Notes: generated from the sequence alone by a model not told the origin. Shown: positions 9,801 through 17,667, numbered from the stretch's first letter. The stretch is DNA of 64,000 bases from Clostridiales bacterium (GCA_015243575.1 CP042469.1:4802929-4866928); one strand, 5' to 3'. Numbers and translations are program-made.

Positions 9801-10531
9801 CTATTTCTGTACAGGAATTTGCTGATAGACTTAACTGCTATGGGTCTTATATAAAAGATTCTGTAAATGAAGAGGCAAAACCGATATGGATAGGATGTCC
9901 CCTAATTGTACATCGTAGGTGTGTCAATCCAATGTTTGATATCTCTAATGAATTGTCTTATGCTAGAACAATGAAAATGAAGACCGCAGAAGCTAAAAAA
10001 GAGGATGAATCTAAATTTGTAATGGAAACATCCCTCTGGATAAATGTGACTGGAGACGAAATCGGTAGAAAAAATCATTTTATTACATCGCAAGGAGAAA
10101 AGGCGTTAGAGATAATTGTTAGTAGCTTTAATAAACATAATGGGATTCCAGATTTATTTGTAATATCACCATTCACGACAGTTATTGAAGGGATCAAGCA
10201 AATGGTTAATCAATCAACTGAACTGAAGACACATAAAGAGGAAGTCGAGATTTGGCTTGATAATTACTGTGGTACCGTACATAAATTTCAAGGGAAAGAA
10301 GCAAAAGAAGTAATATTTGTTCTTGGATGTGATAGGAAAGCAAGCGGTGCGGTTAGGTGGGTAAAGCCTAATATTGTCAACGTTGCCGTGACTCGTGCTA
10401 AATATAGATTGTACATCATTGGTGATTATAATGTTTGGAAAAAATCCAAGATATTCACAATTACAAAAGACATAATGGATAATAATAATCTAGAACATAC
10501 AAAAGATATCAACAAACAGCTACTGGGTTAG
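6812..10531 (+). CDS. Large UPF1-like superfamily 1 helicase with coiled-coil insert
   Basis: In 1239 residues the SF1 motifs appear in order: Walker A NGPPGTGKTTLL (about 360), Walker B LLIVDEAGQASPQ (about 940), GDPKQVEPV (about 966), GTVHKFQGKEAKEVIFV (about 1154) and NVAVTRAKYRLYIIGD (about 1190). About 570 residues separate Walker A from Walker B, including a long charged coiled coil (roughly 580-790). The first 350 residues are an unrecognised N-terminal region. Such COG1112/AAA_11-AAA_12 proteins are frequent in defence islands. The start is taken as TTG at 6812 with a weak Shine-Dalgarno; the next ATG is about 200 codons inside. Confidence 0.85.
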   Translation: MAKQKISERENKTKIAYNIVEFWHTIEFLNQESFPQDTKENRRKVELAIKEQQGGITKEECKFSKIALFYNLPLSLEVSELVRNDDIFYVKYPKCSSSLHLCIGKIKREVLIRKLYESLKIKDDRPEDQNGKICLIGLKVDKEGFYIEKSLRISPLVWGIYNCIISGGKIDGIVTSRNYENDIKEFEETISKIEPLRSTQIEDLYNSVVNKYMNSIDEDLIGSELEGSFIYTRYDSEKTFEREDEKEEDISELVKGFYVDDLEMVKQVLENSKGNSSSFSHIVDYIIGAYEEDQDQGPIYRPNRIDIRNSKLHIAEWLFADKSPSGKWPSKFNPALMQQVAINMGISDTNQIGKIFSVNGPPGTGKTTLLKEIIASNIVERAKIMCEYENSDDAFESRLFENGNYINNGYDQYCNKYYAFKDEKLSDFSMLVASCNNAAVENITKELPDGGELISNLRPDTNDKEQVAEGLEQIINLFDVSKTSSIESYKVFIVDENGKKQPQFIEKRDIYFSWLAHKLVSQSPETDDSLDISEWGLISAPMGKSSNVGKYCFNVLNEIIESFYCTNEMVTKRHESYLNAKKEFCIQFSKVEMHKKELARISRLSEEYKIKENSNKNKILISEKNINQLTALGKMCLEEIQKLKGENAEIVKNISIAKNKGDKLLEELKIHDCNLQEFENKIESIKSNLIKKEDSRKWYEILFGKWMQTEKLRQILELKEEVKANNELLELEKKLKLDSIDRHIEVIKVKEKHENCLSENYHSIDKLKENSSTLIDNIATENKSIEDVQTDILRDKTELHNVLSKHGKNAKVIDGKFWDDFENKDEKISTNIQTSNPWITQEYNREREMLFYLALQLHKEFILSSNACRDNFKNLAMMWKYRENSKKELCTYSQNDKDKSYSHLINTLFLLTPVISTTFASVGRFLGNIKEQGRLGLLIVDEAGQASPQVAVGALWRCKRAIIVGDPKQVEPVVTDDADLIKNAFTDEIIRPYIDKTISVQEFADRLNCYGSYIKDSVNEEAKPIWIGCPLIVHRRCVNPMFDISNELSYARTMKMKTAEAKKEDESKFVMETSLWINVTGDEIGRKNHFITSQGEKALEIIVSSFNKHNGIPDLFVISPFTTVIEGIKQMVNQSTELKTHKEEVEIWLDNYCGTVHKFQGKEAKEVIFVLGCDRKASGAVRWVKPNIVNVAVTRAKYRLYIIGDYNVWKKSKIFTITKDIMDNNNLEHTKDINKQLLG

Positions 10532-10615
10532 ATTTCTAGAAATATTATTATGTTTAATAGGTCACTAGGGATGATTAGAGAAACATTTTTGTAATTATTT
10601 AATGGGGGTCTAAGG

Positions 10616-11002
10616 ATGCATTCCAAGAAATATATCGATCCATTTTCTGAGAAATCTAAAAATATTTCCAAGCAATTTGATGATGCTACTGTTAATAAAA
10701 ACGTAGAAAAATTATATAGCTTGATTGACCAAGCAAAAGAATTGGCGCAAACTGAAGATATTGCTTCGCAAGCACAAATTTATTATTCAATCGGAACTGT
10801 CTATGGTGATATTGCTAGTATTAACCAAACTTCTGATGAAGAATTGATAAAAAAGCAATTATATTATTTTCGGAAAAGCATATCACTCATCCAATTGAGT
10901 AAATTGCGTATTCCGGAACATCCGGACAGCAATTCCGGAAACATCCGGACACGAAACCGGAAGTATCCGGACACTTTGCCGGCTAAATTGATTGTAAAAT
11001 AA
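10616..11002 (+). pseudogene. TPR-like protein truncated by IS21
   Basis: The first 96 residues are native and helical with a TPR-like pattern (AQIYYSIGTVYGDIA, then QLYYFRKSISLI). From about 10904 the frame runs into the IS21 terminal repeats and reads CCGGA-rich junk before stopping. The N-terminus resembles the TPR-like start of LA2681-type HEPN proteins, so this may have been a third component of the island; that assignment is tentative. It lies 85 bp after the helicase gene with a GGGGGTCTAAGG ribosome binding site. No continuation was found on the far side of the IS. Confidence 0.6.
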
Positions 11003-11035
11003 TTGCTGCTTTTCGGCAACAAATATTGTCAGTAT

Positions 11036-11790
11036 TTAGAATTCGAGAGCGTCCCGCATTTTCTTGGCAGCCATAACTTCTCGCATAGAAATCTTCGAGT
11101 CAAGTTCGAGGATGTAGGAGTTATGGATGATCCGGTCCATGATGGCGTCGGCAATCGTCGGATCGGGGAAAAGCTCATACCACTGACCATGAGAGATTTG
11201 CCCGGCGAGGATCATCGAGCCTCTGTTGTAGCGGGATTCAGCAATCTCCAGTATGTCACGGCTTTCCTCAAGACTGTAGGATTTCAGCCCAATGTCATCA
11301 AGGATCAGAAGGCGGGTGCTTTGAAGCCCTTTCATAAATTTTGAGTATTGGTTTGAGCTTTTGCATCCTGGATTTCCAGAAGCAATTCCGGAATCCTGTA
11401 ATATTTAACGGTATATCCTTTCCTGCAGGCATTGCTGCCAAAGGCGCAAATCAGATAGGTTTTACCGCATCCGGTCTTGCCGGTAGTGATGATGTTCAGC
11501 GATTTCTCAATGAAGTTGCAGCTTGCAAGCTCAAGTATAGATTGCTTCTCAATTGCTCTGTTTGCTGTGTATTCAATGCCCTCAATGCTGGCATTTAAGC
11601 TGAGGGAAGCATTCCGAAGCAGGCGTTTGATCTTGGAGTTCTTCTTGGCCATCCACTCTTTTTCGACCATAAGGCCAAGCCGTTCTTCAAAGGATAGCCC
11701 CAGATCAGAGGGATCAGGCTCGCTCAGCATCTGCGCCATGGCCTTCAGCTTCATATCCCGTAGTTTTTCAATGGTTTGATTGTTAAGCAT
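11036..11790 (-). pseudogene. istB: IS21 helper ATPase IstB, frameshifted
   Basis: IstB is the AAA+ ATPase that assists IstA in target selection. From ATG 11790 (GGAGGT seven bases upstream, overlapping the istA end by eight bases) the frame carries the Walker A TGKTGCGKTYLICAFG and stops at about 11332. The next frame resumes at MKGLQSTRLLILDDIGLKSY with Walker B LLILDD. The switch is by -1 at the exact sequence A-AAT-TTA, followed by TGA. A single lost T in a T-run explains it equally well. Confidence 0.82.
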
Positions 11791-13315
11791 TCTTTCCACC
11801 TCCGGCATACGTTCTGGCTCCTCGTAAGTTGGTATTTGATACGATCTTCTCAACTTCGGGGGATGCTTTCAACGCCTTTTGTCTGAGGATGATGCTGAAA
11901 TATTTGTAGGTGCAGGTTCCCTTGTCGATTGCCTCCTTGCTTGCTGCTTCGACAACTTCGGAAGGATAATCAGATGCGAGACGCAAGATGCCCATGCAGG
12001 ATCTGTAGGTCTGTACCGGATACTCCCTGCTATCAAGAATATTGGCAATCAGATGCCTGGTCTTTGGCCCGATCTTTTCGGCCCATGACAAGTACCGTTC
12101 GGAGCTCCATCCGGTAACTGCCTTGTGGGATTCCGGCATATGCTCCGGCAACGTGGTATATCGTTTGAAAGTATTGAAGTTTCTCTTGTGAGCGGCAATC
12201 CGCTCGCCGCAGGCGAAGATTTCTATGACAGAAGCGGTTGCCCGTACTCTTGAGATTTTGCCAATGTTGGAATAATGGACGCTGTAGAAAAAAGCCCTGA
12301 TATTCAACATGATAATTAAAAGCAACTTTAGCATCTGCCCAGTCGGCATACTCGTACCGGGCGGCGGGAAGCGGCTTTAAGGCCGGCTTATCAATGGCTT
12401 CAAAAGCTGTTTTCCGGTTCCCTTCAAGCTTTTGAAATGGCCGGTTTATCAGCTTGTCAAGTTCGATCGCTATGGCCTGATTGATCTCCATGACACTAAA
12501 GAATCGACGGTTTCGGAGTGCTGCTATGATACGCCTTGACACATTGCCGACCATATTTTCATCAGCGGCTTTGTCTTTGGGTTTCCTCGGCCTTGCCGGT
12601 ACCAGAGCAACTCCGTAATGCCGGGCCATCTCGGTATAGCTGGCATTGAGAAGTGGATCCACGAGATCCGGTGTTTTAACCGCAGTCTTTGTATTATCGG
12701 GAATGACAACCCTCGGTACGCCGCCGTAATGCTCGAAGGCTCTGACATGAGCATCAATCCAGTTTGGCTGTTTCATATCCCCATAGGCATAAGCAAAGGG
12801 ATATGCTGACGCCGGGAGAACCGACACAAATATATATGCAACTTTCTCTTCCCCTGTGGGAGCTTCAATGTATGGGATTGTGCTGCCCGCCCAATCTACC
12901 TGCATTGACTCTCCAGCTTTATGTTCAATATGCAGGAGATTTGGTTGGTTTTCTTAAAGCTTCGATACCGTTCGCAAAACTGGGTGTACATGAGGCCATC
13001 AGGATTATCCCGCTTGTACTCTTCCCAAAGGAGCATCAGAGTTACATGCTTCCGCTTCATCTCGCTGAAGATGTAATTCAAATCCGGCTCAGCAGCCACT
13101 TTTCTGACTTCTGCCGGAGGATAAATCAGGGACAGGAGTTCTTTATCGTTAAGATCGCAAGGCCAAGAGATTTTAGCGTTCTGAGCTCTCCTCAGTACAT
13201 CGTCCACTGTTGATTTTCCGCAATTGCATGATGCGGCGATATCCCTTAGCGATAACCCTGCATCAAATTTTAGCCTGAGTATTTCTTTGACTTTTGACAT
13301 GTCCAGCCTCCTCAT
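11783..13315 (-). pseudogene. istA: IS21 transposase IstA, two frameshifts
   Basis: Three open pieces make up a DDE transposase. 12896-13315 holds the N-terminal HTH (LSLRDIAASCNCGKSTVDDV). 12033-12905 holds the catalytic core (MQVDWAGSTIPYI, VVIPDNTKTAV, PRKPKDKAADENMVG). 11783-12349 holds the C-terminal part (YSVHYSNIG, then RYTTLPEHMPESHKAV). The first break, near 12933, is explained by one missing base before HIEHKAGES. The second, near 12315, is explained by one extra T in a T6 run after YQG. The start at 13315 has AAGGAGG seven bases upstream; 13300 is also possible. Confidence 0.82.
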
Positions 13316-13539
13316 ACTTGGCCCTCCTTAAAGTGTGATACTTTAAGGATACCAGTTAATTTGTCTTGTCCGGATGTCGCCGAAATACGCAATATGGCGA
13401 TGCAGGGACTCAACAGGTCAATGATCAATTGCAGTAGGATGTGGTTATTAACCCATTTAAGTATGTCTCGGTTGATTGGTAGGCCCGAAAAATGAGTATA
13501 GCTTTAACTCAGCTGTCAATGTTGAGTAGTATTTTTTCC

Positions 13540-13567
13540 TTGACGTGCCAAAAAGAATTTGTATTAT
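13540..13567 (+). promoter_or_regulatory. Orphan sigma-70-type promoter
   Basis: TTGACG (13540-13545), a 16-bp spacer and TATTAT (13562-13567). No gene begins downstream on this strand; a hairpin starts about six bases after the -10 box. Confidence 0.45.
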
Positions 13568-13573
13568 ACAGAT

Positions 13574-13640
13574 AAGGGTAAGAGCTATTAATTTTCAGCC
13601 CTTACCCTTCGCTATTTCTTGATATCTTACATCAATTTTT
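13574..13640 (+). ncRNA. Candidate small RNA
   Basis: Immediately downstream of the orphan promoter lies a 9-bp hairpin (AAGGGTAAG, 13574-13582, with CTTACCCTT, 13601-13609). A short hairpin follows (TTGAT, 13619-13623, with ATCAA, 13631-13635) and then five Ts, a minimal terminator. Promoter, structure and terminator together would give a transcript of about 65-70 nt. No known RNA family was recognised. Confidence 0.3.
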
Positions 13641-13719
13641 AGAGTTTACACAAAACTTGGGATAGTCCCTAAGAAATCTTAGGTTGGATGCCAATCTCAA
13701 ATAACGAAAAAGCTATTCT

Positions 13720-14607
13720 TCATAAAGGCTTCATTGTTTCTTTTGCAAGATCAAGAAATGCTTGTAGCATTGGCGAAACCCGCTTATTTCTGTGGTAAAT
13801 TATTTGTGTTACTAAGTCAAAAGGAGCTCCTGCCCAATCAAGTTCTGCTAGCAGCTTCCTGTTTAGTTCATCTTCAACAGCAATCCGAGGAAGCAATGAT
13901 ATTCCCATTCCACTTATGGTCAGTTGTTTAATCGCTTGAATACTGCCAACTTCCATCATATATTTTGGGAAAAGCTTTGCATCATCTAGGCACTTTTCAA
14001 AAGCCTTTCGAAAACTACAGCCCTTTTGTGCAAGGATTGCATTATATGGAACGATATCTTCAGGAGAAATGTGGTTTTTTAATGATAGCGGGTGCCCTGG
14101 AATTGTCAATAAAGCTAAAGGTTCTGGAAATTCAAGGTCTGAAATGAATTCGGGAGAACCTATTTTTTGACCAATTACAAAAGCAACATCAATTTCATTT
14201 TCTCTTAACGCCGTTTGTGCGTCATTATAGTTCTTCATTTTTAGCACTATTTCTACAGCAGGATACCGCTCGTGGAATTCCTTTAATAGGAGCGGCAACC
14301 TTAAGGCGCATAGCGAATCACTTGCTCCAATCATAATGGTGCCTTTTAATTCATTTGATGAAAAGGACTCCTTCGTTTCATCATAAAGTTTAAGAATCTC
14401 TTTGGAGTAGGTCAGGAGTTTTTCTCCCTCAGGGGTCAAAAATATACGTTTACCTATTCTGTCGAACAAATAAACGCCTAATTCCTTTTCCAGTAATTGT
14501 ATTTGAGAGGTAACAGAGGCCTGCGAATATCCCAAGTAAGCGGCAGCTTTTGTAAAATTATTTAATTTAGTCACAGTAACGAATGTATTTAATTGACGTA
14601 GTTCCAT
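13720..14607 (-). CDS. LysR family transcriptional regulator
   Basis: An N-terminal winged HTH (residues 1-60: MELRQLNTFVTV, FTKAAAYLGYSQASVTSQI, LEKELGVYLFDR) is followed by a periplasmic-binding-like effector domain. The length of 295 residues is normal. The ATG at 14607 is preferred over 14625 because GAGGT lies about five bases upstream and the protein then starts in the family's usual way. The gene is divergent from the cupin gene at 14733, and LysR proteins commonly control the divergent neighbour. The effector is unknown. Confidence 0.9.
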   Translation of the reverse strand: MELRQLNTFVTVTKLNNFTKAAAYLGYSQASVTSQIQLLEKELGVYLFDRIGKRIFLTPEGEKLLTYSKEILKLYDETKESFSSNELKGTIMIGASDSLCALRLPLLLKEFHERYPAVEIVLKMKNYNDAQTALRENEIDVAFVIGQKIGSPEFISDLEFPEPLALLTIPGHPLSLKNHISPEDIVPYNAILAQKGCSFRKAFEKCLDDAKLFPKYMMEVGSIQAIKQLTISGMGISLLPRIAVEDELNRKLLAELDWAGAPFDLVTQIIYHRNKRVSPMLQAFLDLAKETMKPL

Positions 14608-14732
14608 TTTTGACCTCTTTATCAATCAGTTATTTTAAACGTTATCATTAATAGCATTAGTTTTACAAATCATTATCTCCATGATAGCATGAAATATAGG
14701 AATTGCAAATTTATTATACGAGGAGGTAAAAC

Positions 14733-15068
14733 ATGAATAAAGTCAACATATACGAAGAACTTGCATCAATTAAAGAATATTGGTCTCAGAAAATAATCGG
14801 TGAAGCTAATGGACAATTATTTAAACTTGCAAAAGGAATAGGCGAGACAAAATGGCATTTACATGAAGACCAAGACGAGTTGTTTATCCTATACAAAGGT
14901 CAACTGACTATCCAGCTAAGAGATGAAAATATTGAATTGTTTGAAGGTGAGATGTTTGTTGTTCCCAAGGGGGTGGAGCATTGTCCCAAAGCCCATGAAG
15001 AGGTTGAATTTTTGATTGTTGGATTAAGTATTACCTCAAATCGGGCTGGAGGTAAACCAAATCTATAA
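14733..15068 (+). CDS. Small cupin-domain protein
   Basis: A 111-residue single-domain cupin. The metal-binding pattern is visible as WHLHEDQDELF (two His and Glu) in motif 1 and GVEHCPKA (His) in motif 2, separated by a beta region with GEMFVVPKG. The ribosome binding site is GAGGAGG. Small cupins bind metal-dependent ligands or act as isomerases or dioxygenases; no substrate can be assigned. Divergence from the LysR gene suggests regulation by it. Confidence 0.85.
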   Translation: MNKVNIYEELASIKEYWSQKIIGEANGQLFKLAKGIGETKWHLHEDQDELFILYKGQLTIQLRDENIELFEGEMFVVPKGVEHCPKAHEEVEFLIVGLSITSNRAGGKPNL

Positions 15069-15104
15069 ATATATTAAACTGTTATGGGAAAAATGACCTC
15101 TTTG

Positions 15105-15345
15105 AGAGGTACATGCCGCTAAGGCCCCGCCAGCTTCAGGCGGCATTTTTTCACCGCTTCAAGGCATGTGGAGTGCGTGGTTTCTGATGACGAAATGTGG
15201 TTTAGAGGATAAATAAGGTAGTACAACCACTATATGCAGTGGTTTTGGGGCTAAAAATGAGTAAAAATCGGGGCAAAAAAGTGCATTTTTTGGCCCTGCT
15301 TTTTTGGGCGCTTCATAGATGACATTCGGTATTTTTAAGGATGGC
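15105..15345 (+). repeat. Dispersed noncoding repeat, copy 2 (long)
   Basis: About 240 bp that can be aligned block by block to 32845-33090. Shared blocks include a CGCTTCAAGGCA / CGTTCAAGGCA pair, GAGTGCGT, GATAAATAAGG / GGTAAATAAGG, the CCAC-N8-GTGG hairpin with GTGGTTTTG, GCTAAAAATGAG, TGCATTTTTTG, and TTTTTTGGG with CATAGATGACATTCGGTAT. No open reading frame spans it. It follows the cupin gene. Confidence 0.6.
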
Positions 15346-15732
15346 GCTCAAGATTATATTTAAGCAAGAAAAAAATAAGCCGAAAATTTTATTATGAATT
15401 ATGTTTTTCCAGAGCCTCATTAAACAACACTCTGTAACCTGGAGATAAAGAGATGAAAGTAAGGTTATACCACAATTCTTCACGGATATCAGTGCTTTTA
15501 ACACACTATGTTTTATAATGCTCGTCCTTAGTTTCGGTAGTAGTCAATCGAGATGCCTTGAGGACACAAAAAAGATGACGCTTGACGCAGATACCTCCTT
15601 GGCGAAATACACAGCGGCAAAGCCTGCCCTATTATCGAGGGCAGGCTTTGCTGTAGTGTGGCGATAGGCATGAGGATAACGATGGTGTTAGTTCCTTCAC
15701 AAAGCGTTTGATTCTTGTTGAATTTCGGAGAA
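15346..15732. other. Gap with a gene scrap and a strong hairpin
   Basis: On the minus strand 15392-15505 reads in one frame like the end of a protein (ELWYNLTFISLSPGYRVLFN), opened by a stop codon and without a start, so it may be a scrap of a lost gene; the family was not recognised. At 15617-15651 a perfect 14-bp stem (GCAAAGCCTGCCCT and its complement) encloses a 7-nt loop. It lies downstream of the tautomerase gene and may end its transcript, though no T-run follows. Confidence 0.35.
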
Positions 15733-15936
15733 TTATTTTGATTGCATGTCTCTGTATTTTTCTGCAAGCATCACTCCGGCGGTCGCCGCATGCTCCGGTG
15801 TCAAATCACGAAATATCACAGAGATGGGTTCTTTCGGTATTCCTGTAATTCTGCTCAGTTCGTCTGTAAACACCTTGGCGATTTCTACTTTCTTTGCATA
15901 TTCTTGTGGAAAAATTTCGATGGTTATTATTGGCAT
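15733..15936 (-). CDS. 4-oxalocrotonate tautomerase family protein
   Basis: The 67-residue product begins MPIITIEIFPQEYAKK. After Met removal the N-terminal Pro would be the catalytic base of the family, which is why the ATG at 15936 is chosen over starts three codons earlier. AGGAGG lies eight bases upstream. An FRDL / PEHAATAGV pattern follows. The family catalyses keto-enol tautomerisation or related reactions; the substrate is unknown. It sits between a degraded stretch and the remnant of a MATE gene. Confidence 0.83.
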   Translation of the reverse strand: MPIITIEIFPQEYAKKVEIAKVFTDELSRITGIPKEPISVIFRDLTPEHAATAGVMLAEKYRDMQSK

Positions 15937-16120
15937 CTTCATCACCTCCTTTCAATGGGATGGTGCTTTAAGTTCTATACCTTAACATTTTTCATGATAG
16001 GGCTGATGGGTGGATTTTCAGCTGGTTTAATGTGGCTACTTTATCTTTCATCACGTTATGGACCGGTATGACGATCAACAAAAAGGAAATAGTCATTGAT
16101 GCCAAAACCCCAGTCATTCA

Positions 16121-16237
16121 AAAGTAATGAGAGCCCAGTAAAGCAAAGCTGAGCATCCCGAAGATCATAGGTATCGTAAGCTAGACAAGGGTTTTGAGCA
16201 CGGATCCTTTTGTTAATAACGTGTTATTTTTAGTCAT
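16121..16237 (-). pseudogene. MATE efflux pump, N-terminal remnant
   Basis: From ATG 16237 (GGGAGG upstream) the translation reads MTKNNTLLTKGSVLKTLV, a stop, then LTIPMIFGMLSFALLGSHYF, stop. This matches the usual N-terminus of MATE-family drug/sodium antiporters. The rest of the gene (normally about 450 codons) is gone. It lies directly downstream of marR on the same strand, the usual arrangement of a MarR-regulated pump. Confidence 0.6.
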
Positions 16238-16259
16238 AGGTCATCCTCCCGCAAGTAGA

Positions 16260-16275
16260 ATGCTATTGCAACTAT
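16260..16275. promoter_or_regulatory. Candidate MarR operator, copy 1
   Basis: ATGCTATTGCAACTAT, identical to 16813-16828 upstream of marR. This copy lies just upstream of the MATE remnant's ribosome binding site. The sequence is imperfectly palindromic (TTGC/GCAA-like), as MarR sites often are. Confidence 0.5.
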
Positions 16276-16280
16276 ATCGT

Positions 16281-16314
16281 GAAAATTAAATCCACCATAG
16301 TGGATTTAATTTTC
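16281..16314. terminator. 15-bp perfect inverted repeat after marR
   Basis: GAAAATTAAATCCAC (16281-16295) and its exact complement (16300-16314) enclose a 4-nt loop and overlap the last bases of marR. It may act as a terminator or attenuator between marR and the former pump gene. Confidence 0.5.
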
Positions 16315-16759
16315 AAGCATTGCTTTTTAATTCATCGACTGCATCTATCGTATTCTTTAGCATAAAAGCAAGGGTTTCAATTGTGTTGCTTCGCTGTTCT
16401 TCTGTCATTCCCTTACTCAATATCGTTGTAATATTGGACATCCGTTCTTTGAAAACCGGGAGAAAGTCCTTTCCTTTTTCAGTCAGGAAAAGAAAGTTGT
16501 ACCTTTTATCAGCCGAGTCCTGAACTCGATAAATATAGCCTTCTTCTTCTAATTTTTTGATCGCTTTCACCGTAGTTGCCTTATCAATTTGAATAAGCTT
16601 ACTGAGATCCTTTTGCGAAATTCCTTCATTCCTGGCAATCTCACCAAAAAAGATATACTGGCCGCTGCCGATTCCATATTCACGGAGCTCGTGGCTTATC
16701 AATATTAGTAAATGTCGATAGATTGATGAAATATATCGTCCAAATGACTCTTGATTCAT
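16313..16759 (-). CDS. MarR family transcriptional regulator
   Basis: 148 residues with the MarR winged helix: GISQKDLSKLIQIDKATTVKAIKKLEEEGYIYR as recognition region and wing, flanked by dimerisation helices. A GGAAGGTGA Shine-Dalgarno precedes the ATG. Family members repress antibiotic, solvent or oxidant response genes and are released by ligand. Identical 16-bp sites lie upstream of this gene and upstream of the MATE remnant, implying it once regulated itself and the pump. Confidence 0.88.
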   Translation of the reverse strand: MNQESFGRYISSIYRHLLILISHELREYGIGSGQYIFFGEIARNEGISQKDLSKLIQIDKATTVKAIKKLEEEGYIYRVQDSADKRYNFLFLTEKGKDFLPVFKERMSNITTILSKGMTEEQRSNTIETLAFMLKNTIDAVDELKSNA

Positions 16760-16812
16760 CGTCTCACCTTCCTTTTAGTATATGAACATGTAAATATTGT
16801 ACGTCATATAGG

Positions 16813-16828
16813 ATGCTATTGCAACTAT
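16813..16828. promoter_or_regulatory. Candidate MarR operator, copy 2
   Basis: The same 16 bases as at 16260-16275, about 55 bp upstream of the marR start, consistent with autoregulation. Confidence 0.5.
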
Positions 16829-16959
16829 TATTTTGTATTCATGCTTTTGCATCTACTTTTTAGCTTGATTTATGGACTTACCTGAGCGATTATCCTCTCA
16901 ATAGAAAAAAGTGTTGAAATTTCATACATGCTTTCCAAAAGCGTAAAAAATAAGTGATA

Positions 16960-17571
16960 TCATATTTTAAAAACCGGAAGCAATATTTCATCTACCAATA
17001 AATCGAGCCGGTTTGCGCCAGCACCCTCTTTGTGCAGGAAATTTTCAATACGAATTAAGTCAAAAGGCAACGTTAATGTCGCATCGCTGACCTCTTTTAT
17101 TTTTTCCCCCCTAGCTTTTGCGGATTCAAGCAATTTTCGCATGGTTAAGATATTATTATTAATTGCGTTAACTTCAATCCCAGGTATTTTTTTATTATTT
17201 TGTCCCATCTCAAATAAAAACGCATTCATAATTTCCGGGCCGACTTCTGTGTAAATCCTTTGATAGAGTGTTAGCAGCTGTAATAAGTCTCCACGCAGGT
17301 TCCCAGTACTCTCTATCTTGTCAATCAATTCACCGCCGAGTATATTCGCCGTTTTATATATAATAATTTCACGAATTATGTCAAATGTTGTTTCCCAATG
17401 GCGGTACATTACAGTGCGGCTGGTTTTTGCAGTATGCGCAATTTTCTGAAATGTGAGATTGGCATATCCGACTTCCCTGATTATCTCTATAGTAGCGTTA
17501 TAGATGCTTTCGTTCAGCGCATCACCGCGTCTGCGCATATTCTTGCCCGCTCTTTCCATTTCTATGACCAT
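16960..17571 (-). CDS. TetR/AcrR family transcriptional regulator
   Basis: 203 residues with an N-terminal TetR HTH (LTFQKIAHTAKTSRTVMYRHW) and a helical ligand-binding C-terminal domain. The start is ambiguous: GAAGGG is too close to the first ATG (17571), and the next, at 17559, is possible. It is divergent from the catabolic cluster starting at 17982, with a TACAAAATGTA palindrome at the cluster promoter, so it is the likely repressor of that cluster. Confidence 0.87.
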   Translation of the reverse strand: MVIEMERAGKNMRRRGDALNESIYNATIEIIREVGYANLTFQKIAHTAKTSRTVMYRHWETTFDIIREIIIYKTANILGGELIDKIESTGNLRGDLLQLLTLYQRIYTEVGPEIMNAFLFEMGQNNKKIPGIEVNAINNNILTMRKLLESAKARGEKIKEVSDATLTLPFDLIRIENFLHKEGAGANRLDLLVDEILLPVFKI

Positions 17572-17667
17572 CCCTTCACAGTAGTTTGCAAAAATATAAG
17601 TTTTTAAGATTGTCCTTAATTCACAATAATATTATAACATAGCTTTAGAAAAAAATTAAGATACATA

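Larger units (their letters stand above)
10904..13392 (-). mobile_element. IS21-family insertion sequence, decayed
   Basis: About 2.5 kb. Both ends carry matching inverted repeats beginning TTGCGTATT-Y-CGG and ending ACATCCGGACA (10904-10928 and, reversed, 13367-13392). The left end has further direct copies of ATCCGGACA near 10940 and 10964, the multiple-repeat arrangement typical of IS21 ends. istA and istB are on the minus strand. GC content is clearly above the flanking island. No convincing target-site duplication was seen. istA carries two single-base frameshifts and istB one, so the element is probably inactive unless recoding occurs. Confidence 0.85.
13393..13719. other. Gap after IS21: orphan promoter and hairpins
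   Basis: No gene is seen. The first 140 bases may include remains of the gene cut by IS21, but no frame continues it convincingly. The second half holds the promoter-like sequence and hairpins described as a candidate small RNA. Confidence 0.4.

Noticed and set aside
10904-13392. IS21 cargo gene or composite transposon
   Set aside because: Only istA and istB fit between the terminal repeats; no second IS copy flanks the island.
15313-15504. 63-codon minus-strand frame
   Set aside because: No ribosome binding site; another frame of the same stretch reads more like a protein scrap, so this one is not coding.
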